The position numbers and the translations under genes were made by a program. Of a DNA stretch of 64,000 nt, positions 56,831 to 64,000 are shown piece after piece. The notes under the pieces were generated by a model that was given only the letters and a program-made list of their open reading frames with translations, was not told where the DNA came from and did no database searches. Within the stretch, counting starts at the first letter, position 1. Every line of letters starts with the position of its first letter. Origin of the DNA: Rhodospirillales bacterium (GTDB taxonomy: Bacteria > Pseudomonadota > Alphaproteobacteria > Rhodospirillales > Rhodospirillaceae); contig JANQEW010000008.1 in NCBI GenBank assembly GCA_028278135.1, forward strand, positions 1 to 64,000, in the 5' to 3' direction.

Positions 56831-58003
56831 ATGGCCCTGGGCCGCTTGTTGCAGGGAGGAATAATCGGCCTTCTGGGGAGGCTACCCCCGGAGGAGGCCC
56901 ACAGGATGGCGATGGTTCTGCTACGGATCTTACGAAGAAGAAACATGCGCTTGCTCGGTGGTGTGACTCCTGAGCATGATGACCCGATCCTGGCTGTGCG
57001 ATTATGGGAAAGGGATTTTCAAAGCCCACTTGGTCTAGCGGCTGGGTTTGACAAGAATGCCGAGGGTGTGGATGCCCTGCTAGGACTAGGATTTAGTTTC
57101 ATCGAGGTGGGGACTGTGACGCCTCGTCCCCAGAGGGGGCATGCACGCCCAAGGTTGTTTCGTTTACCTGCAGAGAAAGCACTAATCAACCGTATGGGAT
57201 TCAATAATGTTGGACTCGCAAAAGTCGTTCACCGCCTTGTGGAACGACAGCAACGCCAGGCTCACAAGAGGAGACCGTGTGGGTGGGTTGGGGCGAATCT
57301 GGGCTGTCACTGTGACAGCCCAGAAACCATAGAAGATTACGTAAAGGGCGTTCGTGCTCTAGCGCCATTAGTCGATTATCTGGTCCTTAACGTTTCCTCA
57401 CCGAACACCCGTGGTTTGCGGAAAATGCAATGTAGAGATGTTTTGTGGACACTTATTAAAAGAATAAAAAAAGATCTTAATATCGTAAATATATTTACTA
57501 AGAAAATACCATTACTGATTAAGATTTCTCCAGATCTTACTTATCAAGAGCGCTTAGATATCGCAGAAATAGCATTATCCAGCGGCCTGGATGGTCTTGT
57601 TGCCACCAACACTACACTGGCCCGCCCGTTGAACATACCTGCTCGCGCGCAAGCAGAAAAAGGTGGTCTGTCAGGTCGACCCCTTTTCCCTGCTTCAACC
57701 GCAGTGCTCGCTGACATGTATCATCTGACCCAAGGAAAAGTGCCGCTCATTGGAGTCGGCGGTATCCTTTCTGGTGCCGATGCTCTGGCTAAGATTAAGG
57801 CCGGGGCTTCACTCGTGCAGGTGTATACTGCGATGATCTACGAAGGACCGGGCGTTGTCAGGAAAATCAAGAGGGAACTCGCACAGCTTTTACGAGCTAA
57901 TGGTTATCGCACTGTGTCTGAAGCGGTTGGTACTGGCGCAAGGGCTCATGCTCTTCCAGGAGAATTTTCACAGAGAGTACAGAAAAGAGAAGTAGAGAAT
58001 TAA
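56831..58003 (+). CDS. pyrD: Dihydroorotate dehydrogenase (quinone), class 2
   Basis: Membrane-associated pyrimidine-synthesis enzyme using quinone. The N-terminal helical part (LLGRLPPEEAHRMAMVLL) is the class 2 membrane anchor. The FMN barrel has GLAAGFDKNAEGVDALLGLGF, VNVSSPNTRGLR with the catalytic serine, LLIKISPDLTYQE, LVATNTT and GVGGILSGADAL plus LVQVYTAMIYEGP. Length 390 aa is somewhat long. GGGAGG lies upstream. It is followed by the HAD gene on the same strand. Confidence 0.94.
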   Translation: MALGRLLQGGIIGLLGRLPPEEAHRMAMVLLRILRRRNMRLLGGVTPEHDDPILAVRLWERDFQSPLGLAAGFDKNAEGVDALLGLGFSFIEVGTVTPRPQRGHARPRLFRLPAEKALINRMGFNNVGLAKVVHRLVERQQRQAHKRRPCGWVGANLGCHCDSPETIEDYVKGVRALAPLVDYLVLNVSSPNTRGLRKMQCRDVLWTLIKRIKKDLNIVNIFTKKIPLLIKISPDLTYQERLDIAEIALSSGLDGLVATNTTLARPLNIPARAQAEKGGLSGRPLFPASTAVLADMYHLTQGKVPLIGVGGILSGADALAKIKAGASLVQVYTAMIYEGPGVVRKIKRELAQLLRANGYRTVSEAVGTGARAHALPGEFSQRVQKREVEN

Positions 58004-58028
58004 TGAGAGAAAGAATTCATGAGAGAAG

Positions 58029-58937
58029 ATGAAGGTCAGTGAAAGCATGGGACATATTGTTTTCTCTACTCCAACTCCAGTAGGTATGTCATCTTTGATG
58101 GGAGACTACGATTTCTTCATCATCGACGTGTGGGGGGTGCTTCACGACGGGGCCATTGTCTATCCGAAGGCCATCGAGACTCTACAGAGGTTAAAGGCAA
58201 ACGGCAAACGGACAATCTTGTTGTCCAATGCACCGAGAAGAACTCATGACCTCATCAAAGCCATGCAGCGTATGGGCTTACATCGTTCCCTTTACGATGA
58301 TATTCTTTCTTCCGGTGAGGTGACAAATCTTGATATTCGTAACAGTTGTGATCCATTCTATACGACCCTCGGTAAACACTGTTGGCACCTGGGTCCCGAC
58401 CGGGACCGTAGTGTGTTTGATTCTTTAGATGTGGAGTTGGTGGCGACGCCTGAAGAGGCCACGTTCGTGGTTAACACAGGGCCATTGGCCTCTCATGAAA
58501 ACGTAGCAGATTATGAAACATCCTTACTCCGCTGCCGGCAGCGTGATTTACCTATGGTGTGTGCTAATCCTGACCACACCGTAATGTGTCCCGAAGGAGG
58601 GCGAGCGATATGTGCTGGCGCCCTGGCCGCACGCTACGAAGAGCTGGGGGGGCGTGTCAGCTATCGTGGGAAGCCCGATCCCGCCATTTATGACATGTGT
58701 CTCAAACGCTTGGGTTCTCCTGACAGAGCCAAGGTCCTAGCGGTTGGGGATGCACTCGAAACGGATATTGCCGGCGCCGCTGCCGCGCATATTGATGCTG
58801 CATTTGTCACCTGTGGTTTACATGGCAGTGAACTGGGAATTTCCTACAACGAACAGGCTGAGCCAGAAAGAGTCACCGCCTTGCTGGCCCGTCATCAATT
58901 GCGCTGTCGGGCGGTTCTGCCAGCTTTCGCCTGGTAA
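58029..58937 (+). CDS. TIGR01459-family HAD-superfamily hydrolase
   Basis: Phosphatase-like protein, 302 aa, of unknown substrate, restricted mainly to alphaproteobacteria. Motif I YDFFIIDVWGVLHDG (catalytic Asp), motif II ILLSNAPRR, and motif III/IV GKPDPAIYDMCLKRLG then AVGDALETDIAGA are complete. The cap region resembles NagD-like HADs. It follows pyrD by 25 bases; a 10-bp duplication lies just after its stop. Confidence 0.9.
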   Translation: MKVSESMGHIVFSTPTPVGMSSLMGDYDFFIIDVWGVLHDGAIVYPKAIETLQRLKANGKRTILLSNAPRRTHDLIKAMQRMGLHRSLYDDILSSGEVTNLDIRNSCDPFYTTLGKHCWHLGPDRDRSVFDSLDVELVATPEEATFVVNTGPLASHENVADYETSLLRCRQRDLPMVCANPDHTVMCPEGGRAICAGALAARYEELGGRVSYRGKPDPAIYDMCLKRLGSPDRAKVLAVGDALETDIAGAAAAHIDAAFVTCGLHGSELGISYNEQAEPERVTALLARHQLRCRAVLPAFAW

Positions 58938-58944
58938 AAAGCCC

Positions 58945-58964
58945 AGACAACGGGAGACAACGGG
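58945..58964. repeat. Perfect 10-bp tandem duplication
   Basis: AGACAACGGG at 58945-58954 and 58955-58964, eight bases after the HAD stop codon. Confidence 0.9.
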
Positions 58965-59000
58965 GGATGGGATCATTCTTTCTGCACGGCACCCCCCTAC

Positions 59001-61673
59001 CTAGCCGTGGCAGTGCTTGAATTTCCGACCTGAGCCACAGGGGCACGGATCATTGCGCCGAATCTTCCTTGACTTGCCATGGGGAATTTCGTTGATGGGC
59101 CTGTCTTGTGCGGCCGTCAATTTTGTAGAGACCTTCGCATGTTTTGGAGAAGGATCGCTGGAGGCAAGCGCAGAAGACGTCATGGGAGAATTCACTTCTT
59201 GGATGGGAAGAGGCATTTTCGCATAGGACAATACGGTTGTGACTCGTTCACGCAGTTGCGTGAGCATGTGCTCGAAGATAGAGAAAGATTCTTGTTTGTA
59301 CTCGTTCAAGGGGTCACGCTGACCATAAGCGCGTAGCCCTATGCCCTGGCGCAGGTAATCAAGAGTGAGAAGGTGTTCCTTCCATATTTGGTCCAGTAGC
59401 TGGAGTAACACGCCCTTTTCGATTCGTCGTAGCAGCTCAACACCGAAACACGCCCTTTTCGTCGCCATCCACTGATCAGAGGCTTCAGTAATACGTTTTT
59501 TAACTTCTCCTTCCGCAAGGCCTTCGTCATTAAGCCAGTCTGCAATTGGCAAGTCTATATTTAACACTCGTAGACATTCTTCGTGAAAGCCTTGTGCATT
59601 GCCTGTTCTGAACGGCTCTGGCATGCAACGGGCCATCAGGTCGTCAATGACTTGACGGCGCATCTCGACGACTGTCTGGTGCACATCATCAAGTGTCATC
59701 ACTTCACGCCGTTGTTCGTAGACAACTTTGCGCTGGTCATTCATCACATCATCGAATTTCAGTAGACTTTTGCGTATCTCAAAATTGCGCGCTTCCACCT
59801 TCTGCTGAGCCTTTTCCAAGGCTTTGTTAATCCAGGGATGGACAATGGCTTCGCCTTCTTGCCAGCCTAGTGTCTGGAGCATCTTATCCATCCGTTCCGA
59901 GCCAAAGATACGCATCAAGTCGTCTTCTAGAGAAAGGAAGAAACGCGAGGCGCCTCGATCCCCCTGGCGGCCACTGCGGCCGCGTAATTGGTTGTCAATA
60001 CGACGACTCTCATGACGCTCAGTCCCGATGACAAACAGACCCCCTGCCTCCATAGCAATCTGCCGGCGCTCAGCGACTTCCCGGTAGACTTTTTCCGTGT
60101 CTGCTGTTGCTATATCAGAAGCAAGAGCTTGTGCTTGCTTCAGGCGCATAGCAGCATTTCCTCCTAGTTGAATATCTGTTCCACGTCCCGCCATATTAGT
60201 AGCTATCGTGACAGCCCCAGGCACGCCAGCCTCTGCGATAATATAAGCCTCCTGCTCGTGGTAGCGGGCGTTCAGAACCTTGTGTGGAACACCGCTGTCC
60301 TGTAGCATACTGGCGAGAAGTTCAGACTTCTCAATGGAAGTTGTACCTACCAATACAGGCTGACGGCGTGCGTGACAGTCTTTGATATTTGCGAGAATGG
60401 CTTCGTATTTCTCACGGACCGTGCGATACACTTCGTCGTGCATGTCCTGGCGTACAACCTGCACATTTGTCGGTATTGCGACGACCTCCAGTCCATAGAT
60501 TTCCTGAAATTCGCTCGCTTCCGTCATGGCTGTACCCGTCATCCCAGAGAGCTTGGGATACAGCCGAAAATAGTTTTGAAAAGTAATAGAGGCAAGAGTT
60601 TGATTCTCGTTCTGTATCTGTACCCTTTCCTTCGCTTCAAGCGCCTGATGCAGACCGTCAGAGTATCGGCGGCCTTCCATCATCCGGCCCGTGAATTCGT
60701 CTATGATCACCACCTTCTCATCCTTCACGATGTAATCAACATCGCGTGTAAATAACTTATGTGCTCGCAAGGCCTGATTGATATGGTGGACCAAGGAGAG
60801 GTTGCCAACATCATAGAGCCCCTCCCCACGTAAAAGATTTGTCTGGGTTAGCAACTCTTCTATGTACTCTGCTCCTTCCTCTGTTAGGGTGACAGCACGA
60901 GCTTTCTCGTCTTTCTCTAAATGGACCTCTTCTAAACGCGGGATAAGCTTGTCTACTTGGAGATACAGATCAGAGTAATCCTCAGAGGGACCAGAGACAA
61001 TGAGTGGGGTACGGGCTTCGTCAATCAGGATGCTATCCACCTCGTCCACAATAGCGTAGTGGAACTGACGCTGCACCATTTCCTCCAAACTGAATTTCAT
61101 GTTATCACGAAGGTAGTCAAAACCTAATTCGTTGTTTGTGGCATAAACGACATCACAAGCATAAGCCGCTCGCCGCTCCGAGTCGTTCATGCCATGGAGG
61201 ATGGTGCCGACAGACAGTCCAAGAAAACGATAGATCTGCCCCATCCACTCGGCATCGCGGCTGGCCAGGTAATCGTTGACTGTTACCACATGCACTCCGC
61301 GACCGGACAGGGCATTGAGATAAACGGACAGCGTAGCGGCCAGAGTCTTGCCCTCGCCAGTCTTCATCTCTGCAATCTTACCCTGGTGTAGGACAAGACC
61401 GCCTAGAAGCTGAACGTCAAAAGGACGCTGCCCTAAAGTGCGTTGAGAGGCTTCCCGTACGGTGGCAAAGGCTTCGACAAGCAGTGAATCGGGGGGTGCC
61501 CCTTCTGCGAGGCGGGTGCGGAAGACATCTGTGCGAGCCCTTAGGGAAGCATCGCTCAGCTTTCTCACCATTGGCTCCAGGGTGGTAATAGCCTGGATTG
61601 TCTCGTTCAGACTCCTAATGAGACGATCGTTGGCGGACCCGAAAAGTCGCCGGGCAACGGCGCCAAACATCAT
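59001..61673 (-). CDS. secA: Preprotein translocase ATPase SecA
   Basis: Motor driving secretion through SecYEG, 890 aa. Walker A GEGKT is at residues 106-110 ([14 protein letters not shown]109), DEAD-type [20 protein letters not shown] follows, [13 protein letters not shown] is motif V/VI region, and the C-terminal zinc-binding tail [14 protein letters not shown], which contacts SecB/lipid, is intact. Start is the first of two ATGs (MMFGAV). No chaperone secB gene is here. Confidence 0.97.
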   Translation of the reverse strand: MMFGAVARRLFGSANDRLIRSLNETIQAITTLEPMVRKLSDASLRARTDVFRTRLAEGAPPDSLLVEAFATVREASQRTLGQRPFDVQLLGGLVLHQGKIAEMKTGEGKTLAATLSVYLNALSGRGVHVVTVNDYLASRDAEWMGQIYRFLGLSVGTILHGMNDSERRAAYACDVVYATNNELGFDYLRDNMKFSLEEMVQRQFHYAIVDEVDSILIDEARTPLIVSGPSEDYSDLYLQVDKLIPRLEEVHLEKDEKARAVTLTEEGAEYIEELLTQTNLLRGEGLYDVGNLSLVHHINQALRAHKLFTRDVDYIVKDEKVVIIDEFTGRMMEGRRYSDGLHQALEAKERVQIQNENQTLASITFQNYFRLYPKLSGMTGTAMTEASEFQEIYGLEVVAIPTNVQVVRQDMHDEVYRTVREKYEAILANIKDCHARRQPVLVGTTSIEKSELLASMLQDSGVPHKVLNARYHEQEAYIIAEAGVPGAVTIATNMAGRGTDIQLGGNAAMRLKQAQALASDIATADTEKVYREVAERRQIAMEAGGLFVIGTERHESRRIDNQLRGRSGRQGDRGASRFFLSLEDDLMRIFGSERMDKMLQTLGWQEGEAIVHPWINKALEKAQQKVEARNFEIRKSLLKFDDVMNDQRKVVYEQRREVMTLDDVHQTVVEMRRQVIDDLMARCMPEPFRTGNAQGFHEECLRVLNIDLPIADWLNDEGLAEGEVKKRITEASDQWMATKRACFGVELLRRIEKGVLLQLLDQIWKEHLLTLDYLRQGIGLRAYGQRDPLNEYKQESFSIFEHMLTQLRERVTTVLSYAKMPLPIQEVNSPMTSSALASSDPSPKHAKVSTKLTAAQDRPINEIPHGKSRKIRRNDPCPCGSGRKFKHCHG

Positions 61674-61843
61674 AAGGCCTCAATCTTGTGGAAGGTTGCG
61701 GGAACGCAAGAGCATGAGTAGCCAATAAGGCCCGCTGCCGCCCCTGTCAACGTCTATCATTGTTTTGACGATGCAAACGTGCGATGTTCCTCATTTTTTC
61801 TGTGAAAAGAGAATAATCCAGCTTGGGGCAAGAGGTAGCAAAT

Positions 61844-61870
61844 TTGACAAACTTTTACGCTGTCTATAGA
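61844..61870 (+). promoter_or_regulatory. Orphan TTGACA / TATAGA element reading into the gene-less spacer
   Basis: A perfect -35 TTGACA (61844-61849) and TATAGA (61865-61870) are separated by 15 bp, shorter than the usual 16-18. It reads rightward where no plus-strand gene exists before the convergent recA, so it may drive a small RNA or be fortuitous. Confidence 0.25.
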
Positions 61871-61887
61871 AGCCACCTTTCTGACTG

Positions 61888-61977
61888 TCACGACGCTAAT
61901 GAAATGCCTGCCTGCTGAGCGATTAGACCATATATGCCAAGAATGGCTGCCACACACGCGAGAAGAACACTCAACAT
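61888..61977 (-). CDS. Possible 29-residue single-helix membrane micro-protein
   Basis: ATG at 61977 with AGGA seven bases upstream opens a 29-codon frame. It reads MLSVLLACVAAILGIYGLIA (residues 1-20) then QQAGISLAS, one continuous hydrophobic helix with a short polar tail. It is about 210 bp upstream of the secA ATG on the same strand. No family assigned; could equally be a remnant of a longer membrane gene. Confidence 0.3.
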   Translation of the reverse strand: MLSVLLACVAAILGIYGLIAQQAGISLAS

Positions 61978-62000
61978 GGTATGTCCTGCGGGAGGCGAAC

Positions 62001-62036
62001 AGAAAAATTTTTCTTATCAAGAATTGTAAAAATTCT
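62001..62036. repeat. Two adjacent AT-rich inverted repeats
   Basis: AGAAAAATTTTTCT (62001-62014) is a perfect 14-bp palindrome; AGAATT (62020-62025) and AATTCT (62031-62036) form a second dyad with a 5-nt loop. They lie upstream of the micro-protein frame and could be a bidirectional terminator or a protein-binding site. Confidence 0.6.
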
Positions 62037-62208
62037 CTGTAATTGCAATCTTGTAAGGGGTTCTGGGTCTATGGGACTGTTATTGATTGGGAACAGGGAA
62101 CACCAGCCTCCAAGCCAGCGCACTCTCAATGCGGAGACGCAGGAGTCAGCATCTCTAGTTTTGTAAGAGTCAGCCGCATCGCGTCAGGGATTCAAAGGAT
62201 CCGCGAGC

Positions 62209-63297
62209 TTACGCTCGTGAACTGTCCACACTGTCAACAGATTCATCGCTCCCTTCACCCGTCATGTCACGAGGACGAGCAGCCAGTACTTCCGATAACA
62301 AACCCGTGTTGGCACGGATGAGACTCTCTATCTCCTCAACAAGCTGCGGATGGGCGCGCAGGAAGGTTTTCGCATTTTCGCGCCCCTGGCCAATGCGTTG
62401 CGCATTGTAAGAAAACCACGAACCTGCCTTTTCAATCACGCCAGACTTCACACCTAAATCCAGAAGTTCACCACTCTTTGAGATACCATCTCCATATATA
62501 ATATCAAAATCAACTATTTTAAAGGGTGGAGCTATTTTGTTTTTAACCACTTTAACGCGTGTTTGGTTGCCAATGACATCATCTCGCTCTTTGATGGTGC
62601 CAACACGGCGTATTTCTAAACGAACAGAAGAATAAAACTTAAGTGCATTACCACCTGTAGTGGTTTCGTTATTACCAAACAAGATCCCGATCCTCATACG
62701 GATCTGATTAATAAATATGACAAGCGTATTGGAGCGAGCCACTGAGGCTGTCAACTTGCGCAGCGCCTGGCTCATCAGACGAGCATGGAGACCAACATGA
62801 CTATCGCCCATCTCTCCTGCTAGTTCAGCGCGTGGAACAAGCGCCGCGACAGAATCGACGACCACTACGTCTATTGCCCCAGACCGTACTAAAATATCAC
62901 AGATTTCCAGTCCTTGCTCACCCGCATCTGGCTGTGAGAGCAGTAACTCCTCAAGAATCACCCCGAGCTTACAGGCGTATATGGCATCCAGGGCGTGTTC
63001 AGCGTCGATAAAGGCACATGTCCCGCCCAGCTTTTGGGCCTCGGCAATCACATGCAAAGCCAACGTCGTCTTCCCTGAACTCTCTGGACCATAGATTTCA
63101 ACGATTCTGCCCCGTGGCAAACCACCCACGCCAAGAGCAATGTCCAACCCTAAGGAACCTGTAGGAATGCTCTCAACCTCTATCCCGCTGTCGCGGGCCC
63201 CTAGGCGCATAATTGACCCCTTCCCGAAGGCCCGTTCAATCTGGTTCACAGCAGCTTCCAAGACCGTCTGTTTATCCATGACTGTATGCTTATCCAT
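62209..63297 (-). CDS. recA: Recombinase RecA
   Basis: Strand-exchange ATPase, 362 aa. Walker A is G70-PESSGKTT (K76); FIDAEHALD and [11 protein letters not shown] (Walker B) follow; loop L2 [19 protein letters not shown] is intact. The protein starts [12 protein letters not shown], a duplicated hexapeptide also visible as an imperfect 18-bp DNA repeat (63262-63297), so a second start at 63279 is possible. In loop L1 the usual acidic residue is A160 ([10 protein letters not shown]. coli position 156). The acidic C-tail ends [12 protein letters not shown], with a 9-bp repeat. Confidence 0.96.
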   Translation of the reverse strand: MDKHTVMDKQTVLEAAVNQIERAFGKGSIMRLGARDSGIEVESIPTGSLGLDIALGVGGLPRGRIVEIYGPESSGKTTLALHVIAEAQKLGGTCAFIDAEHALDAIYACKLGVILEELLLSQPDAGEQGLEICDILVRSGAIDVVVVDSVAALVPRAELAGEMGDSHVGLHARLMSQALRKLTASVARSNTLVIFINQIRMRIGILFGNNETTTGGNALKFYSSVRLEIRRVGTIKERDDVIGNQTRVKVVKNKIAPPFKIVDFDIIYGDGISKSGELLDLGVKSGVIEKAGSWFSYNAQRIGQGRENAKTFLRAHPQLVEEIESLIRANTGLLSEVLAARPRDMTGEGSDESVDSVDSSRA

Positions 63298-63324
63298 TCG
63301 ACTCTTTCGACTCCATCGACTCCA
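63262..63324. repeat. Nested tandem repeats at the recA start
   Basis: An imperfect 18-bp direct repeat (63262-63279 and 63280-63297) encodes the doubled MDKxTV. Immediately upstream are three 9-bp units, TCGACTCTT, TCGACTCCA, TCGACTCCA (63298-63324). On the sense strand these give repeated GGAGTCGA, so Shine-Dalgarno-like GGAG occurs more than once. The sense strand also has an ATG-started frame [11 protein letters not shown] ending in a TAA that overlaps the recA ATG. Confidence 0.88.
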
Positions 63325-63337
63325 TGTGACCGGACCT

Positions 63338-63349
63338 CATGATATCATG
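63338..63349. promoter_or_regulatory. Perfect 12-bp palindrome upstream of recA
   Basis: CATGATATCATG lies 41-52 bp upstream of the recA ATG. It could be an operator for recA. It is not the alphaproteobacterial LexA box (GTTC-N7-GTTC), which was not found in this leader. Confidence 0.35.
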
Positions 63350-63436
63350 GGCCATATACCATCCCGTAAGCTTGGCTGCCCTGGTGTCACTGAAAAAATA
63401 GGATTTTAGGATCGTCTGACGACAGAAGGAGAACAG

Positions 63437-63469
63437 AAGGATAAAAAGGATAAAAATGAAGGATAAAAA
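63437..63469. repeat. Three overlapping AAGGATAAAAA repeats
   Basis: AAGGATAAAAA occurs at 63437-63447, 63446-63456 and 63459-63469, preceded by two copies of ACAGAAGGA-type sequence (63422-63439). It lies in the recA-meaB spacer. Confidence 0.9.
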
Positions 63470-63521
63470 TGGCAGTAGCGCACACGCAAACGTCTCAATA
63501 CCAAGAGAGGCACCACTTTGC

Positions 63522-64000
63522 TCAGACTGTAGACTCTGCTTGATGTGTTTCGAAGAAAGCCCCTAAAATACGCGCTGCGGCAACGGCTGGACTTGTGAGA
63601 TTCTGCATAAGATCTTTTTCCATTTTAGGTAGAATTCTCTGAACTTTTTCATGATGACGCAACATCAGCATCAGCCTATCCTCAATCAGGGACCACATCC
63701 AGCGAATCTGCTGTTGCTGTCGTTTTACAAGCCATTCACCATTCTCTGACGAAACACGGCGGTGTTCTTGCACTGTGGCCCACATGGGCCCAAGCCCCAG
63801 ACCAGTCAGACCAGAGCAGACGACAACCTGCGGCTTCCAGACAAGACGGGGCGGTGTGACAAGGCGCAGGGCATTGTCATATTCTCGTGCCGCCAACCTA
63901 GCGCGTAGTTCGTTCTCACCATCACCCTTGTTCACCGCAATCATATCGGCAATTTCCAAAACGCCCTTTTTCATGCCCTGGAGTTCGTCGCCAGCGCCTG
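63522..64000 (-). CDS. meaB: Methylmalonyl-CoA mutase chaperone MeaB/ArgK-type GTPase, C-terminal part
   Basis: G3E-type GTPase protecting and reloading adenosylcobalamin mutases. The N-terminal GTP-binding region lies beyond base 64000. The visible 159 codons include AGAGDELQGMKKGVLEIADM and the guanine-specificity motif AVNKGDG, then PRLVWKPQVVVCSG and the C-terminal dimerisation helices. Start is outside the window. With the PduO-type adenosyltransferase at 5740, it implies a B12-dependent acyl-CoA mutase elsewhere. Confidence 0.92.
   Translation of the reverse strand, partial: GAGDELQGMKKGVLEIADMIAVNKGDGENELRARLAAREYDNALRLVTPPRLVWKPQVVVCSGLTGLGLGPMWATVQEHRRVSSENGEWLVKRQQQQIRWMWSLIEDRLMLMLRHHEKVQRILPKMEKDLMQNLTSPAVAAARILGAFFETHQAESTV

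Larger units (their letters stand above)
61674..62208. other. Gene-poor spacer between secA and recA
   Basis: This 535-bp stretch holds a 29-residue hydrophobic frame (61888-61977, minus strand), a perfect TTGACA on the plus strand (61844-61849) and two adjacent AT-rich dyads (62001-62036). No recognised tmRNA, SRP RNA or 6S-like consensus was seen by eye. Confidence 0.6.

Noticed and set aside
63298-63521. Alphaproteobacterial SOS box (GTTC-N7-GTTC) upstream of recA
   Set aside because: Only a single GAAC was found in the leader; no pair at seven-base spacing.
1-64000. Insertion sequences, prophage, CRISPR arrays, restriction or toxin-antitoxin modules
   Set aside because: No transposase, integrase, repeat-spacer array or nuclease-like gene seen. 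The repeats present are two- to four-copy tandem pairs, not CRISPR.

Overview
The window reads as part of the chromosome of an alphaproteobacterium, most likely Rhodospirillales-like. The evidence is a MucR/Ros regulator, the order rlmB / tRNA-Tyr / tRNA-Gly / tuf, a hisS-ispG and prfA-prmC-DUF4167 block, a riboflavin run glyA-ribD-ribE-ribBA-ribH, a plant-type gshA next to rsmE, a type II DAHP synthase and a TIGR01459 HAD protein. Nearly every gene is a single-copy housekeeping gene. There are no insertion sequences, phage genes, toxin-antitoxin modules or CRISPR arrays. Genes usually found in these neighbourhoods (nusB after ribH, nrdR between glyA and ribD) are absent, and seven spacers of 0.3-0.6 kb hold no convincing normal-sized gene. 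This suggests a streamlined or host-associated lineage. The species cannot be fixed from the sequence alone; a thiotrophic symbiont related to Candidatus Riegeria is one untested guess.

Layout: 1-2.9 kb holds tuf (partial), two tRNAs, rlmB, a radical SAM protein and rpmB. 3.1-13.6 kb holds the type II DAHP synthase, lptG, a cobalamin adenosyltransferase, folP, nadD-rsfS, sodB, and the overlapping run dapF-mtaB-ftsY. 13.8-21.6 kb holds a histone-deacetylase-family hydrolase, an RND efflux pair, a BigR/SqrR-type ArsR regulator, a double CbiX protein and a ThiF/MoeB-type E1 enzyme. 21.9-26.8 kb is the riboflavin/glyA run. 27-29.6 kb holds mucR, tRNA-Pro, a GT-B glycosyltransferase-like gene and DUF4167. 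29.9-37.6 kb holds prmC-prfA, hisS, ispG, argJ and a CitMHS_2 antiporter. 38.2-47.5 kb holds gap-pgk, rsmE, gshA, a chorismate mutase, a circularly permuted ATP-grasp / alpha-E pair and murJ. 47.6-56.5 kb holds metH, metF, an MlaC-like protein, acs and a DsbA-like protein. 56.8-64 kb holds pyrD, the HAD protein, secA, recA and the C-terminal part of meaB.

Metabolically the genes point to a B12-using cell: B12-dependent MetH with MetF and GlyA feeding C1 units, MMAB plus MeaB serving an adenosylcobalamin mutase elsewhere, and a CbiX-type chelatase. It makes its own riboflavin, folate, glutathione, aromatic precursors and lysine/peptidoglycan precursors. The two-cysteine ArsR protein beside the CbiX and E1 genes hints at sulfide/persulfide sensing.

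The most unusual signal is structural. At least a dozen spacers and gene edges carry short head-to-tail duplications, mostly perfect, of about 10-21 bp. They touch the stop codons of the RND gene and ispG, the leader of rsmE, and both ends of recA. RecA itself begins with a duplicated hexapeptide and carries an alanine where nearly all RecA proteins have the loop L1 glutamate. Other points of interest are a Tat-like leader open in frame upstream of sodB, a possible 29-residue membrane micro-protein upstream of secA, and a phased AT-rich repeat array between glyA and mucR.
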